A stretch of DNA of 64,000 nucleotides from NCBI GenBank assembly GCA_028023455.1, contig JAQFVV010012531.1, forward strand, positions 1,242,001 to 1,306,000, written 5' to 3'. The stretch is from Epiperipatus broadwayi. Lineage: Eukaryota > Onychophora > Udeonychophora > Euonychophora > Peripatidae. Shown here piece by piece: positions 1 through 11,840 of the stretch. The notes below the pieces were generated by a model. The model did not search any database and was not told where the DNA came from. It saw nothing but the letters and a program-made list of their open reading frames with translations. Both the position numbers and the translations under genes were made by a program. Within the stretch, counting starts at the first letter, position 1. Every line of letters starts with the position of its first letter.

Positions 1-1029
1 TGTTGGCTGCCAAAATTTAGTTCTGCTATTGATTCTAAATATATATATTTAAGAACACTATTATAAAAACTAATTATAAAACTGTATATTAGTATTCATC
101 AACAGTCATCAATAGCAGCCATTCACAATCAACTATAGTCATTCCAACTCAGACATCATCATCACCATAATATACTAGAGATTAATTTTGCAATGTGTAT
201 ACAAATCAATTTATAAATCCTAAATGGCCATATATAGAACATGATGGTTCATTATACTGTTTATTTGCTGCCTTTTAACTTCTCCAGCAACTTTTTTTTT
301 TAAAGTCTTCAATACTTTATTTAATTGTAGCTCTCCACTGTATTTTATTCTCAACCATAACTTCTCAGTGAAAGCCATCAATATTAGACCAACTTAGAAT
401 AAACATATAAGCTAATTTTAAAATATATTTTAAGTAAGATGTAACTTATAAGTGAGTGAAATATTGTTTAAAGCATATTATATTTTGAATTAAAAATACA
501 AACAAAAAAGAATTTAAAGTATTAAAAGATTTAGAAATGTAAAGAAAAGAAAAAAAGTTAAACAGGCAGATTTCCATCTTCATTCACAGCCAATTATTTA
601 AGTGTTAGCTTAAGTAATGGACACTAGATAGCAACACTAACAGCTCCTATGATTGTATACTTGGCCTTTTTTGAGATGAAAAAGACTGTTATGCTGCATT
701 TATCCAGTGAATCACTATATTTATTTTGTTTTATTTAAGTTAATGGTTTAAAAGTTGTAATATCCTAAGGTTTTAAACTTAAATCAACTTGTTTCTTCCA
801 TTTTCTAATTTTTAGAATAGTTTAATATATATCTGAGTGAAATCAATTATAAGTAAACTCCAAATATCTCTAATCTTTTGGATTTAGAGTATTGTATCTA
901 ATCAGATACATAAAACTAAAATATTATTTTTCTAAGATAAATTCTGATAGACTTTACCTTCACACTTGTTTGCATTAAGATGTGACTATTAGGATTAAGT
1001 ACTGTCACTTAATAAGAATATGCTTCTGC
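1..1029. other. AT-rich intergenic DNA, no gene seen
   Basis: I see no exon-like reading frame, RNA gene or recognisable element here. Short poly-A/T runs and AT-rich stretches dominate. Confidence is only that nothing recognisable is present. Confidence 0.5.
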
Positions 1030-1616
1030 AAATACTTAAACAGGCTTTAACCTGAATGTGCCTTAAAATAGATTCTAATAGTCAAGCAATATTATTTTGC
1101 CGATGGAGAGACCTCACAAACCATGACACAAGATAGCAACTTTTAGAAAGAGTGGCCATCTTCTCTTTAACCTAAATTTCTATTTACATAGGCCAATCTG
1201 AAGCATCCTAATTTGGGAGTGTGAAGTTGTTGTTCTCTTCACTGTTTAGGTCCACTATTAACCTTTGTGAAAACTTGCAATTTACAGTGAATTAATGTTG
1301 CACTCTTAATACTGCAAAATTTATAAACAATTGTAGAGTTGTAATTATATTTTATTGAGCACATAGGAAGTATGTGTAAATACTTAAACAGGCTTTAACC
1401 TGTAATAAATGTGCCTTAAAATTTCTAATAGTCAAGCAATATTATTTTGCCGATAGAGGGACCTCACAAACCATGACACAAGATAATGACTTTTATAAAG
1501 ATAAGAGTGACCATCTTATCTTTAAACTAAATTTCTAGTTATATAGGCCAATCTGAAGCATCCTGATTTGGGAGCATAAAGTTGATGTTCTTTTCACTGT
1601 TTAAGTCCACTATTTC
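1030..1616 (+). repeat. Two-copy direct tandem repeat, period about 348 bp
   Basis: The block beginning AAATACTTAAACAGGC at 1030 returns at 1378 and can be followed for about 230 bp in each copy. Shared landmarks include GCCGATRGAG, CCTCACAAACCATGACACAA and GGCCAATCTGAAGCATCCT. The copies differ by scattered substitutions and small indels, so the duplication is not recent. No coding frame and no hammerhead-like core was found. The unit length is close to that of other tandem families in this window, but the sequence is unrelated to them. Confidence 0.8.
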
Positions 1617-1679
1617 CTTGCTTAAATATTTATCTCTTTTTTCAGGCTGAAAACACCTCACGAGAATCCTTATTTTTAG

Positions 1680-3080
1680 TTGATTCCTTAGAATGGATTA
1701 ATTTATATATCAGAACACTATTTATTGTCATATAAATAAATATAACATAAGTTATCCGTTAAAAATATACTGTAGGTAAATTTTAAATAATAATAACAAT
1801 ATATGTATATTAATTAAGCAGATGTATTTTCGATTATGCAGTAATCAATATCAACTGAAATAACATAATCAACAAACAAAAAACAAAAAAACAGACATTC
1901 CATGATTTTCCAAGAATTTTGTATATTGATGTTAGCTATCGTTATTTTTTATATATAAATATGTGTGTGTGTTTCAAATAAAAAGCTTACGTATGAATTA
2001 CTTTTAATAAATGTTCTTTGTTATACATTTCTAATAAAACGACTTTTTAAATTTATTTATTCAGACCATAATTGGTTACCATGACGACGTATCGATTGTT
2101 ACAACTCAATCACAGACCCCATTATACATTAATAAAATATAATCTTATATTGGGTAATTTGTGCCAAAGAAAAATTAATAATCGTACGGCTTTTCTTTTT
2201 CTTGTGAAAAAGATTTCAAGTATTTTAAAAATCAATTCTAAAAAGTTGTAAATGAAAAAAAAAAGTAAATAAAATATTTGAACGCTATTCAACAAAAATC
2301 TGTTTAAAATTTGCATCTTTTTCAAATTTTAAGACGTTTGAAATCATTAAAAATATATCCATAAAAAAAAAAGTACTAAAAATTCATAAAAGATCGAAAA
2401 TCGATATAATACGCCCACAAGTGATTTTTAATAATTGGTAAACACATTAAAAATTTCAATGACAAGTTTTAAAGCGTACTTGTGAAAGTTTTCTATTCAT
2501 TGCCTGATGCCAAAACTAAGTTTGCCAAAAGTCATCGTCAGTAATGTAATTTCAGATTTGAGGACCGAAAGTCAAAATTTTAAGTAGACCCATATATATG
2601 AATAAATTAAGTAATTAATAAAGTTTAGAACAAATAAAACAATCAAATAGGTATTGATATACATTTATCAACTTTTGTATATACCAAAATAATCGCATAT
2701 TTTAGGATAATTATTTCTCAGTTTACAACTCTGTATGACAGCAGGTTGTGAATCCAGGGTCAATAATGCAACAAAATATAGAAAGCCCTTTGCAAATAAA
2801 TATAAAAATCATAACCGCTTAGATTTTAAAGATGTGAAATAATCATAATGAAGCATCACAATAATTCAAGTTTAAATGTTACGGCAAAATAATCTAATGC
2901 AAAGCTAATAACATCTACAATTATAATGCTTTAAACAAGAATTAATTAAACAAACTAAACTAAAATAGAAATAATATATAAGTAAGTATTCAAACAAAGT
3001 TTAAATAAATGTTGTATTCATATTGTACTTCTAATTGACCAATAAATTCTATTTTTTTAAATTAAAAAAAAATACCACTA
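1680..3080. other. AT-rich intergenic DNA
   Basis: No gene was recognised. A minus-strand open frame at 2122-2325 encodes only low-complexity Phe/Leu/Lys-rich peptide and is taken as chance. Around 2690-2830 a segment (AATAAATATAAAAATCATAA) resembles one near 61420, so it may be an old dispersed repeat. Confidence 0.45.
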
Positions 3081-3084
3081 CTAT

Positions 3085-3300
3085 ACATTTACCATCTTTG
3101 ATATAAGTTGACTGTAAATTCACAAGTAGTATTTATATACAAATATCTTTCCACACCATGTTACAATATTAGCTGTGGGTTCAATGCAAGCTGATGAAAA
3201 GTAATGTAAGCTCGAAAATATTTATTCTAAAAAAACTGATTGGTTGATTATGTTAGTGTGATGTCAAAGATGGTGTATATATTACTGTGAATTTGATTTG
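3085..3300. repeat. Imperfect inverted repeat with a weak hammerhead-like centre
   Basis: ACCATCTTTGATATA near 3090 is matched in inverted orientation by GATGTCAAAGATGGTGTATA near 3260. Between the arms, at about 3188-3216, CTGATGA is followed 16 nt later by CGAAAA. That spacing suits a hammerhead core, but I could not draw a convincing stem II. It may be a decayed relative of the families below or a coincidence. Confidence 0.35.
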
Positions 3301-3899
3301 CTGACATGTTTAATCTATGTTTCAGCAGTTAATTTATGTACTGTTTCCATTTTAGCAATAATAAGGTATGAATATATATATAATTATGAAGTGATATACA
3401 ACGGCTTCTCCTTAGATAAATTTTAAATTTTCTCTACATAGATCGTATTCCGATAAATCCCATTGTCCAAGTTGAACATTTTCTCTGAAGCCTTTTTATA
3501 TCACTGTTCTCCTGCTTCATCACCTCTTCTAGTATATAATCCTCAAATCATTTTTTCAGCAATTATGCATTTCTTTTCATTTCCTATCATATTTTAATAA
3601 AAATTACTATGTGGTTATGTCACATAAAATGACTTCTCTTACAAACTCAAGATAAATAAATAACTGAATGGCTTTATTAGCCAGAAGTTCATAAAAAGTT
3701 CAAATGTTAAAAAGGGCTGGAAATGGAATCATTCCAAAAACTGCCACTCTATGACTACATTTAACCATGCAGGACAAAGTGATGTAATATAAAAGTTTTT
3801 TTTTCCTTTTACAAAGTGAGAGATGTGATTAACTCATATAATTAAAAACATTGTTAGCCAAGTTAAACACACACACTGAAAATATTATATACAACAATA

Positions 3900-4260
3900 A
3901 ATCCATTTACTGCCTTTCACCAATTTCCCACTTTTAGTCTACAATCATCTAATCATTTTCCAGCAGTGACTTATTCTTTCTTTCTTAATCTTATTTCATA
4001 AGAGAAGCTTTATTAGTTCCAGTACTCTATCCTAATATTCTCCATTATTGTCATATATATATCTAAATAAAAAAATTTTTTTTATCTCCTTACATTATGT
4101 TTCTCCCATTCTCTTATATGTTTTTTTTTCTGATTCCTTTTTTCAATATCTATACTTCAAAAATAAGTTTGATTCTCTCCCTCCTATTTCCACATAAATG
4201 ATATCTACAGTTCAAATTGTTATCCATTTTTGCCTTGCACCAAATAAGAATAAGAAACGT
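3900..4260 (-). pseudogene. Decayed LINE 3' coding tail (zinc-knuckle-like end)
   Basis: Read on the minus strand, 4130-4240 gives a short segment CRYHLCGNRRE followed after a gap by LIFE. This resembles the Cys/His-containing C-terminal tail seen in several non-LTR retrotransposon proteins (C-x-x-C ... H-L-F). Two related segments lie at 30270-30580 and 30600-30860 on the same strand, and the three share 'ATACTYCAAAAATAAG' on the plus strand. All are stop-ridden. No upstream reverse transcriptase was recognised beside this copy, so it is a 5'-truncated relic at best. The clade is not determined. Confidence 0.4.
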
Positions 4261-5067
4261 AATAAGATTCTCTATTGAACTTTATATGAAATAGAATACT
4301 GAATAATATATATTTGAAATGTAAAATATTATAATACTAGGGAGTTTGTATTCTCATGATTTACATTTCAGTTATAGACTATAATATATATTATTTCATT
4401 TTATCTATTGTAGCTATGAGAGAATAATAGATTAATATATGATATAGTGGTGTAATATACATATTGCCTGGGGAGATTGGTTTCTGATCCTACCTTCATC
4501 AGTGGACCAACTGCACTAGAATTTATTTCACTTTTATATATATTTAAGTTACTGAGTTATTTACATGTGATAAATATTTGGATAACGTTTCACATTTTTT
4601 TTGAATGTGAAGGCCAAAAAAAAAAAAAAAAAGTTAAAATCTCACTTATTGTTTGTTAGGGGTGTTTCTTGACTTTTAAGATTAGTTAGATATAAGATAA
4701 TCCAACACGTATTTATAACATGATTTTATCCGTTAAATATTACAGTACATGCTGATGTTTTATGGTACTAATTACTATTACCATCATTCATATCTATGCT
4801 TTATGCTCGAATATATATTACACACAATTTATTTCATAGTAAAATAACAGTTAAAATTTTATAAAACATTTTTTTCATTATTACAAATTTATGAAATTAA
4901 CGTTAGAACCTATTTTAACCTTTAATAAATACTTTAAGAACAATGTTTTTCCTTCTTCATCATTAACCTTTTTTTTTTAGTAATAAATATTAATTATAAA
5001 TTTATTAATAAATTTTTAAAAAATATTTTCTGGCTTACTTGTTAAGTGAAACTATGTCAAGTAAGTG
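4261..5067. other. AT-rich intergenic DNA
   Basis: No gene or RNA was recognised. A short plus-strand open frame at 4477-4659 ends in poly-lysine from an A-run and has no recognisable family features. Confidence 0.45.
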
Positions 5068-5198
5068 AAACTATGTAATATCTTTGTCGAGTGTAGGTGG
5101 CCTAGTGGTTAGCATAGCTGTCTTCTAAGCAGCTGGTCTGGGTTCGCTTCCCGGTCAACGCATTTGGCATATGAAGAAAAAACTATGTAATATCTTTG
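5068..5198 (+). mobile_element. tRNA-derived SINE with target-site duplication (subfamily 1)
   Basis: The element body is 5087-5180. It has a good pol III A box (TGGCCTAGTGGTTAGC) and B box (GGTTCGCTTCC), as in a tRNA gene, and ends in CATATGAAGAAAAA. The 19-bp sequence starting AAACTATG lies on both sides (5068-5086 and 5180-5198), a classic L1-type insertion footprint. At about 93 bp it is very short, little more than the tRNA-like head plus a tail. The 3' tail motif CATATGAA is shared with the SINEs at 10920 and 34301 although the heads differ. It is unlikely to be a working tRNA gene, because it has an A-rich tail and flanking duplications. Confidence 0.85.
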
Positions 5199-6540
5199 CG
5201 CCCAGAATCTCACTAGTTTATTCTTAGTAAAGATGAAATAGTGTACAATAATATAATATCAGATGGATTTAAAACTGGTTCTGATATTCTCTTGTTATTT
5301 ATCTTTCATAGTTAATGCTCATTTTATACTATATTGTTAGATAAACAAATTGGAGTCTTTTTTGGAAAATTATATTTGATCACATAATGCCACTGAACTA
5401 TATTTAAAAGGGGAAAAGATCCTTCGTAAAGTAAATAATTATTTAAGCATATTTAAACCTTATTTAAGATTCATTTAAAGTTAATTTAGAGAGACCAATA
5501 AACGTGATACAATGAAAATCTCAAAATTTAAACCGCAAATTCGGTCGCTTTTTTTTTTTTAAATATTTAAACTTAATACCTACATCTATATTTCTCTCCT
5601 TTGGCTTTATTTCTCACTCATGATCTACCACTACAATGTATATTATTACAAATTATTCTACAAGTATCAATCAAACTTTTTCCATTCATAATTTGTATAT
5701 ATACATCCAACATAAAAGAATTGTGATACTTTGTTTCAAAATGCTAAATATGAAATAAACTAAATATTTTCAAACACTCCTAAAAATTCTTCAGATTTCA
5801 TATAATAGTTCATGCAAAAAAAACCTCCCAGTAATTTCATTATTGCATAACAAAACCCATAGTCATGTGAACTTAACGATAACATAACTATATCAACAAC
5901 AAGAAAAAAAATGCTATTTTCATGTGGCAGTGAGAAATCACTATATAAAACAAATAGATATGGAACTGTTTTAAAACAGGCATGCTTTCTTCAAAAATTT
6001 ATGTATATCAGAATATTCTTAAGCCAACATATATAGAGTGTAGTTGAGAGACTGTTAAAAAGTATACGTGTACATGTGCGAATACATTGTCCTACGGGAT
6101 TTTATGCAGAAATCGTACATTAATATATACATGTACACACATATTAACTATTACTTACTCAGTCTTGCTTTAATTAGCTTCTACTGTAATCTGTCATATT
6201 TTCGTTGAGATTTTTCATCAAATCAGATTCCTAGAATCATAGCTCTAGAGAAAGATAAGAAAACTGCTCTTCGAAGCATAAGATTAAGCATATAAAAAAG
6301 TCGTGTAATGTTGCTAATTAAGAGGTTAATGAATGAGCACAGTAAATTTATAAATAAAAATAAATCATTAAAAAAATCAGAGGTAAAATATATTAAATGG
6401 CAATATAGCATTGATATAATTTTAATGCAAAAACGGCTTGATTTTGCCTTCAAAAATGAATTTAAATGAGAAAATTAAATGAAGATTCCTTTTTTTTTTT
6501 TAAATCTAAGTATATTTTTAATAAACATTTATTTACAATA
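5199..6540. other. AT-rich intergenic DNA
   Basis: Nothing recognisable was found beyond short T-runs (for example 5549-5561). The minus-strand open frame at 6223-6453 has no family features and is considered chance. Confidence 0.45.
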
Positions 6541-6589
6541 TATATAAAATTCAAAGGTAAACTGTCCATTTGAGTAATAAATAGCTATT

Positions 6590-7130
6590 AGGCGGTAATG
6601 CTTATTAAATCTATACTTAGTCTATCTTATTCATACCTCCAAATTATTTTCTGGTTTATGACTTTCATCAATGAGGAGTTCGGATCTGAATCTAGTACAC
6701 CTATAGTTCGTGGGCCTAATACATCTTTTATACAGCAGCCATATTTTATTATTTATTAATTATCAAGCTATCTAATTTAAAATTTAACCTATTTGCATAA
6801 TTCTAGGTTGTTCTGACATAAATTCAATACACGTCCTATAGTACTTAGTTTAAAAAAAAAATTGTAAGCATTTTTACCTTTTGGCTAGGATTGACATAAA
6901 CCCACCAAAAAACAGAATATGAACCCATCTTACACAATGTTTTTCATACCAAATTGTTTACTTTATTCCAGTGCTACACTCTATTATAAGCTTAAATAAT
7001 CAATAGATATTAGATTATGATACTTATTAAATTCATATCCAGTACTGCCTGTCCATGATTTTATATATATCATTCAATGTTTAACCTACAAATAGTGATT
7101 TTAATTTATTTTTTAATTAGCTGGTCATTC
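6590..7130 (-). repeat. Decayed H2/H3-type repeat copies with hammerhead-like remnant
   Basis: On the minus strand, 6640-6690 reads CTCATTGATGA, then AGTCATAAACCA, then GAAAA. This aligns with the core of the array at 7460-8960, except that the first C of CUGAUGA is changed to U. Further left and right (6960-7060) the sequence aligns with the unit of the array at 46740-48850 (for example TTTAATAAGTAT...ATTGATTA). It is diverged and probably inactive. Confidence 0.5.
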
Positions 7131-7459
7131 ACTTATGTGTCTAAAATATGTTCTCACAGAGATTGGTAATATGTAAATGAATATCCTAGATTTTTTTCAG
7201 ATATGATATTACTTGTTAAAATCAACATTTTATTGCTTTAACTGGTTCACCATTCAGGTTCTTAAGAAGTTGTTCCAGAGATAGTGTAATGCTGATATTA
7301 GCAACAAGTAGTTACTTTTACAAAAAAAAAATTGACATTTATGTTTATATTTTTTGGATGAATTTGCTTTAATATATGTAATACATTATACCATATGTTT
7401 TCTAAATTTAAAAATTCTAAATTAAAAAAATAAATAAATAATAATATTAAAAAAAGTAT

Positions 7460-7975
7460 AGGCACAGATTATTAAATCTTAACACAGAGACAAAACTCTC
7501 CATCTAGTAATGCCACTGTGCAAGTAAGTGTAATCAATGGATGAAAGAAGGTTTATGCATAAAATCCCTATTTAGTGCCTACTCATTCAATATTCCCAGA
7601 CTAGTTTCTAGTTTGCATCTTTCATCAGTGAGGAACTTTGGATATGAAAGTACTACACCTAAATCTTAGAAGCTAATGCTGATTTCCAGCAGCCCCCTTT
7701 TACCTTTTTAGTTGAATATAAATCTTTGAGCCCAAAATAAAAACCCAATAGTATTTTCACTTCAAGCTCAGCATCTATACATTTTGGCATATTTGGTTCT
7801 TTAATAATCACAGTCAGTATAATCCTATTGGGCAGAATTGATATTAAGCTACTAAACATCACATGATCATTATTCTTTATGTTTACACAAGCTATTAACA
7901 CAAAGACAAAATACTCCATACAGTAGTGCCACTCAGTGCAAACCAGAGTAGTCAATGGATGCAAGAAGGTTGGTG
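7460..7975 (-). repeat. Family H2 repeat unit, minus-strand copy
   Basis: This is a full-length copy of the roughly 440-bp H2 unit, inverted relative to the copies at 8045-8960. The minus-strand frame at 7659-7964 and the plus-strand frame at 8415-8648 translate to similar peptides (both contain DHVMF and ILPNRII). The likely cause is that both are chance frames through the same repeat; a conserved protein is less likely because other copies carry stops. The hammerhead-like core on the minus strand is CTGATGA (7622-7628) ... GAAAC (7604-7608). Confidence 0.8.
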
Positions 7976-8044
7976 AAAAAAATCCCTATTTAGTGCTTAT
8001 TCATCCAATACTCTAGAAGCCAGCTTTTAACTTTTTAGTTAACT

Positions 8045-8960
8045 ATAAAGAATTGTGATCATGTTATGTTTAGTGATTTAATCCAATCCTGCCCAATAGA
8101 AATATAGTGACTGTGATTATTAAAAAAAACCAAAGACACCAAAATGTGTATATGCTAAACTGAGTGCAGATCTATATGACTAAACTAGCAAATGAGCTTT
8201 AATTGAAAACAACATTGTGGTTTCATTTTGGATTCAAAGCTTTATAGTTAACAAAAAGATAAAAGGGGGGTGTTGGAGGATTACAACAGATCCTAGGATC
8301 TAGGTGCAGTGCTCTCAGATCTGAGACTCCTCACTGACGAAAGTTAAAGCTAAAAACTAGTCTGGGGATATTGGATGAGTAGGCACTAGGTATAGATTTT
8401 ATGCATAAAACTTCTTGCCTCAATTGATTACTCTAGCTTGCATTGAGTCATGCTACTATATGGAGAGTTTTGCCTCTATGTTAACAGCTTGTGTAAGTAT
8501 AAAGTATGATGATCATGTAATGTTTAATGGTTTAATAATAATCCTGCCCAATAGAATTATAGTGCCTGTGATTATGAAAAAACCAAAGACACTAAAATGT
8601 ATAGATTCTGATCTGAGTGCAAATCTGTATGTCTACACAAGTAAATGAGCTTGAATTGAAAACATCATTGAGTTTTCATTTTGGACTCATAGCTTTATAG
8701 TTAACTAAGGAGACTGCTGGAAGGTGGCATCAGATCCTAAAATCTGGGTGCAATGCTCTCAGATCCAAGGTTCCTCACTGATAAGAGCCACAAGCTAAAA
8801 ACTAGTCAGGGATATTGGATGGTAGGTACTAGTTAGGGATTTATCTGGCTTGCACTGAGTGGTACTACTATATAGAAAGATTTGTCCATGTGTAAACAGC
8901 TTGTGTAATCATAAAAAATGGTGATCATATGTTTAGGGGTTTAATTATTAGAATCTCTTG
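8045..8960 (+). repeat. Family H2 tandem array, two units plus a partial unit
   Basis: The anchor GTGATCATGTTATGTTTA near 8051 recurs near 8509 and 8922, giving periods of about 459 and 413 bp. Other shared landmarks are ATCCTGCCCAATAGAA, ACCAAAGACAC, GAGCTTRAATTGAAAAC and TAGTCTGGGGATATTGGAT. Each unit junction carries a hammerhead-like segment: CTGACGA at 8334-8340 and CTGATAA at 8778-8784, each followed by a possible GCC/GCT-type hairpin and (A/G)AAAC. With the inverted copy at 7460-7975 this is a tandem plus head-to-head cluster. The architecture matches retrozymes or terminal repeats of Penelope-like elements, but the cores have drifted from consensus. Confidence 0.8.
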
Positions 8961-10904
8961 AACAAAAATATTGTTTAATCAATGTTAGAAAAGATTATAA
9001 GATTAATCATTATGGAGCTGAGATGGTTATCAGTAGATGTTTTTTCATTAATAAACTAATGCATTTTTAATGTGATCTTGGAAGCATATGAATAAACTGA
9101 GAAACTATTGGTACTAACCTTTCTAGCCAAAAGGTAAAAGGAGTATATACAGTTGGCACATTAAATTGAACTGTTGTCAGATCTACATAATTGTTCAAGC
9201 AACTTATCTTGGACTTAAAAACTTTAAATTTTTTTGCAATTCTAGCCATAAGCCTGAATAGTATAAAGGAATAAAAGCTGGCTTCTAGATGCACACATAC
9301 TTTACTTTAAAGATTTGAATCCTAACTAAAGACAAAATCTAGAAATTAGCCTGAAGATATAGATATTATAGTAATGTAATATCTATTGAATATTCAGACT
9401 TATAGTACATAGCTTTAGAATGGAATGAAGAGAATTGCTTTTAGAAGTATGTAAGTAAGTTAAGAGAGTCATATGATTTAGTGGCACTGTTAGTGCTATC
9501 TTCTTATCCAAAACATAGAAAGGATCTTCAGATTTTGTCTTATATAAAGTCACGTTTACCTTCTACTATAGCTATCATAAGAGAAATAAAATGGATATTT
9601 ATACTTTATACATGTGAAAATCTGAAGATAATTCCTCTAAATTTTGTAAGAATTCAAACACCTCCCACTATATGTTAAAGATATTCAAGGCTTGTACATG
9701 CTAACATTAAAATATAATGAAAATTTTCAGTGTAAGAATTTAGATAAAGTTTTAGCTATGATGTAATCAGGTAACAAATAATTAAAATTAGTAACCATGT
9801 GATCTAATAATAACAACAGAAAAGGTCAGACTTATGGAAATTTTTTAATAAATTTCAATGTTTACATCTGTAAGTCTATGAAAAATCTTTAAATTAATAT
9901 TCTTATATATAAATATCAGGTAAACATGTAATTAATTTTCATATTATAAACATTATCAATTGATGCATAACAGAATTATAAAATAATATAATAAATAGCT
10001 AATAAATATCAATATATATGTTTAGGAAAACAGAAGTACTCTGTATAGAATTAAATTTATAAGTAAAATTTCATAGATAATTGAAAAGCAAGCAATGAAA
10101 AATGTTAAGAGACAAAATATTGCAGTTTTAGAAAATTTCAGTTCCCAAAATCTTATGTATATATATATAAGATTTCAACAGCTGCTGACATATATATATA
10201 TATAATCTTTGAAAGTACCCAGCTATATTCTTTCAGCCACACTTCTCCTTTAAATAAAGAAAAACTTGAATTTTTGCAGCCCATTGAAAAGCAAATTCTC
10301 TTCAATGCATTCTGCAATAATGTTATATATATATTAAAATTTCAAGCTAATTTAAATAAAGATTGTGAAACATATATAGATAATATTATTTAAAAAATTT
10401 AAAAATGTTATATTCATACGTATCAAATGTGTTGATCTTATTATGAACATGTCCACACTGTACATTAAAACTTATTATTAGGACAAAATTTTATAAATAA
10501 TGTAGAAAAGAGATTGTACAGAATTTCTATTATATTCTTTGCATATTATTTAATTATATAGTATATATTTACACCAAAAAGTTTAATATCATATATATAT
10601 GCATTTTGATTGCAAACATAGTCAGATTTTAAATCCAACCAGTACTTATAACAGTATTTAAGTAGAAAATTAACTATTTTGTTCTAAATCTTCCAATGTT
10701 GTAAATTTATCTCAATATATACATACATATAGTGAGAGAAATCAGTCTGCTATCTAAATTGATAGCTTATAAGACTATGGAGACCAATTCAAAAACAGTA
10801 TAAATTGATTTGACTAGTTGTTTATATATATGTAAGTTATCTTTAATTTTTTTGATCCATTAATGTCAATCTAAGTTTAAAGAGTTTACTGCAATTTCTA
10901 TTTT
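8961..10904. other. AT-rich intergenic DNA
   Basis: No gene was recognised. Short frames at 9067-9294 (minus) and 9481-9678 (plus) lack family features. TA-rich stretches occur at 10155-10206 and 10320-10600. Confidence 0.45.
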
Positions 10905-11046
10905 AATTCTAGTGATTTTTGTCAAGCGTTGTTAGCCGAGAGATCATCGCACCCGCCTTGCAAGCAAGTAATTGTTTGCAGACGAGTATGGGTTCGCGTC
11001 CCGGCCGATGCTATGACATATGAAAAAAAAAAATTCTAGTGATTTT
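10905..11046 (+). mobile_element. tRNA-derived SINE with target-site duplication (subfamily 2)
   Basis: The body is 10920-11031. It holds an A-box-like segment (TTAGCCGAGAGATC) and a close match to the B box (GGTTCGCGTCC at 10991-11001). It ends GCTATGACATATG plus an A-run. The 15-bp duplication AATTCTAGTGATTTT flanks it exactly (10905-10919 and 11032-11046). A second copy of this subfamily, inverted, lies at 34301-34419. The tail motif CATATGAA is the same as in the 5087 SINE, which has a different tRNA-like head. Confidence 0.88.
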
Positions 11047-11215
11047 ATATTTTAGTTTTTTATTCCTAAAAGCCAAGAGGTAATAAAGCTCAATTGGGCC
11101 ATTTGAGAATTTTAATGGGCGCTATTTGTGTTTTTTTTTTTTTAAATGGTTATAATATTTATATATTATATAAATGAAATTATTTAAATTTGTGTGGTAG
11201 GAAATTTAAAAAATA

Positions 11216-11654
11216 CAGGAGTCGGCAATTTTTCTAACATTAAGAGCCATTTTGTTTAAACATCTCAACCAAAAAAGTCAAGAGCTATAAAAATAAAAAA
11301 TAAAATATAAGTTGGTAAAAAAATATGGATTTCTGAATGGTTGTTGCATTTTAACATTTATTTTAACAATAGAATCAAATTACATATATAGTAATAAAAA
11401 TTTAAAGTATTTTAAACAAAAATATAAAATTACATTAATTCATTTCTATTATTTAGCATTCGCCATACACAATATTTATTATTCTATAATTGGACTAATC
11501 ATGGAATAGTGCATTTTCCTCCTAGAGTCATGAAAATATTTGTATACACATTACTGTTTAATTAAAAAAATGCATGTATGTTTGCCATGATGAAAAGAAC
11601 CATAAATTTGATGTCAAAAAGCTGAATAGGCTGACAAACCACAATTTGCCCCTG
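11216..11654. mobile_element. hAT-like non-autonomous transposon remnant
   Basis: The left end begins CAGGAGTCGGCAA, followed by AAGAGCCATTTTG. This matches the common hAT terminal motif CAGGGGTCGGCAA ... AAGAGCC. The right end reads ACAATTTGCCCCTG, an eroded inverted counterpart. The interior (about 440 bp) shows no transposase; the frame at 11312-11509 has no recognisable domain. I could not see a clear 8-bp target duplication. The assignment rests on the terminal motifs only. Confidence 0.55.
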
Positions 11655-11699
11655 TTCTAGTAAAATTCAAAATATAAATCCTTTTTTAATTCACATAAT

Positions 11700-11840
11700 A
11701 ATTTCCTTGTTTTGTTAATACTTTCATTACTTAATATCCTGTATAGTTTGGTGCAGTGGTAATCTAGAAGATTCTGGAAGTCAACGTTTGTTAATTAAAG
11801 TTCAACTCGTCACATCTGGTGTTCAAACTTATGTATTTCC
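11700..11840 (+). repeat. Possible decayed tRNA-like SINE
   Basis: TTTGGTGCAGTGGTAATC near 11748 resembles a pol III A box, and AAGTTCAACTCG about 55 bp downstream resembles a B box. No target-site duplication or A-rich tail was found. This may be an old SINE head or chance. Confidence 0.35.

Noticed and set aside
5087-5160. A functional tRNA gene
   Set aside because: A and B boxes are good, but there is an A-rich tail and a 19-bp flanking duplication. I could not complete an acceptor stem.
7659-8648. Two similar peptides on opposite strands (both with DHVMF and ILPNRII) that might be a conserved small protein
   Set aside because: Both are frames through inverted copies of the same non-coding H2 repeat. 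Other copies at 8045-8330 and 8800-8960 do not keep the frame open.
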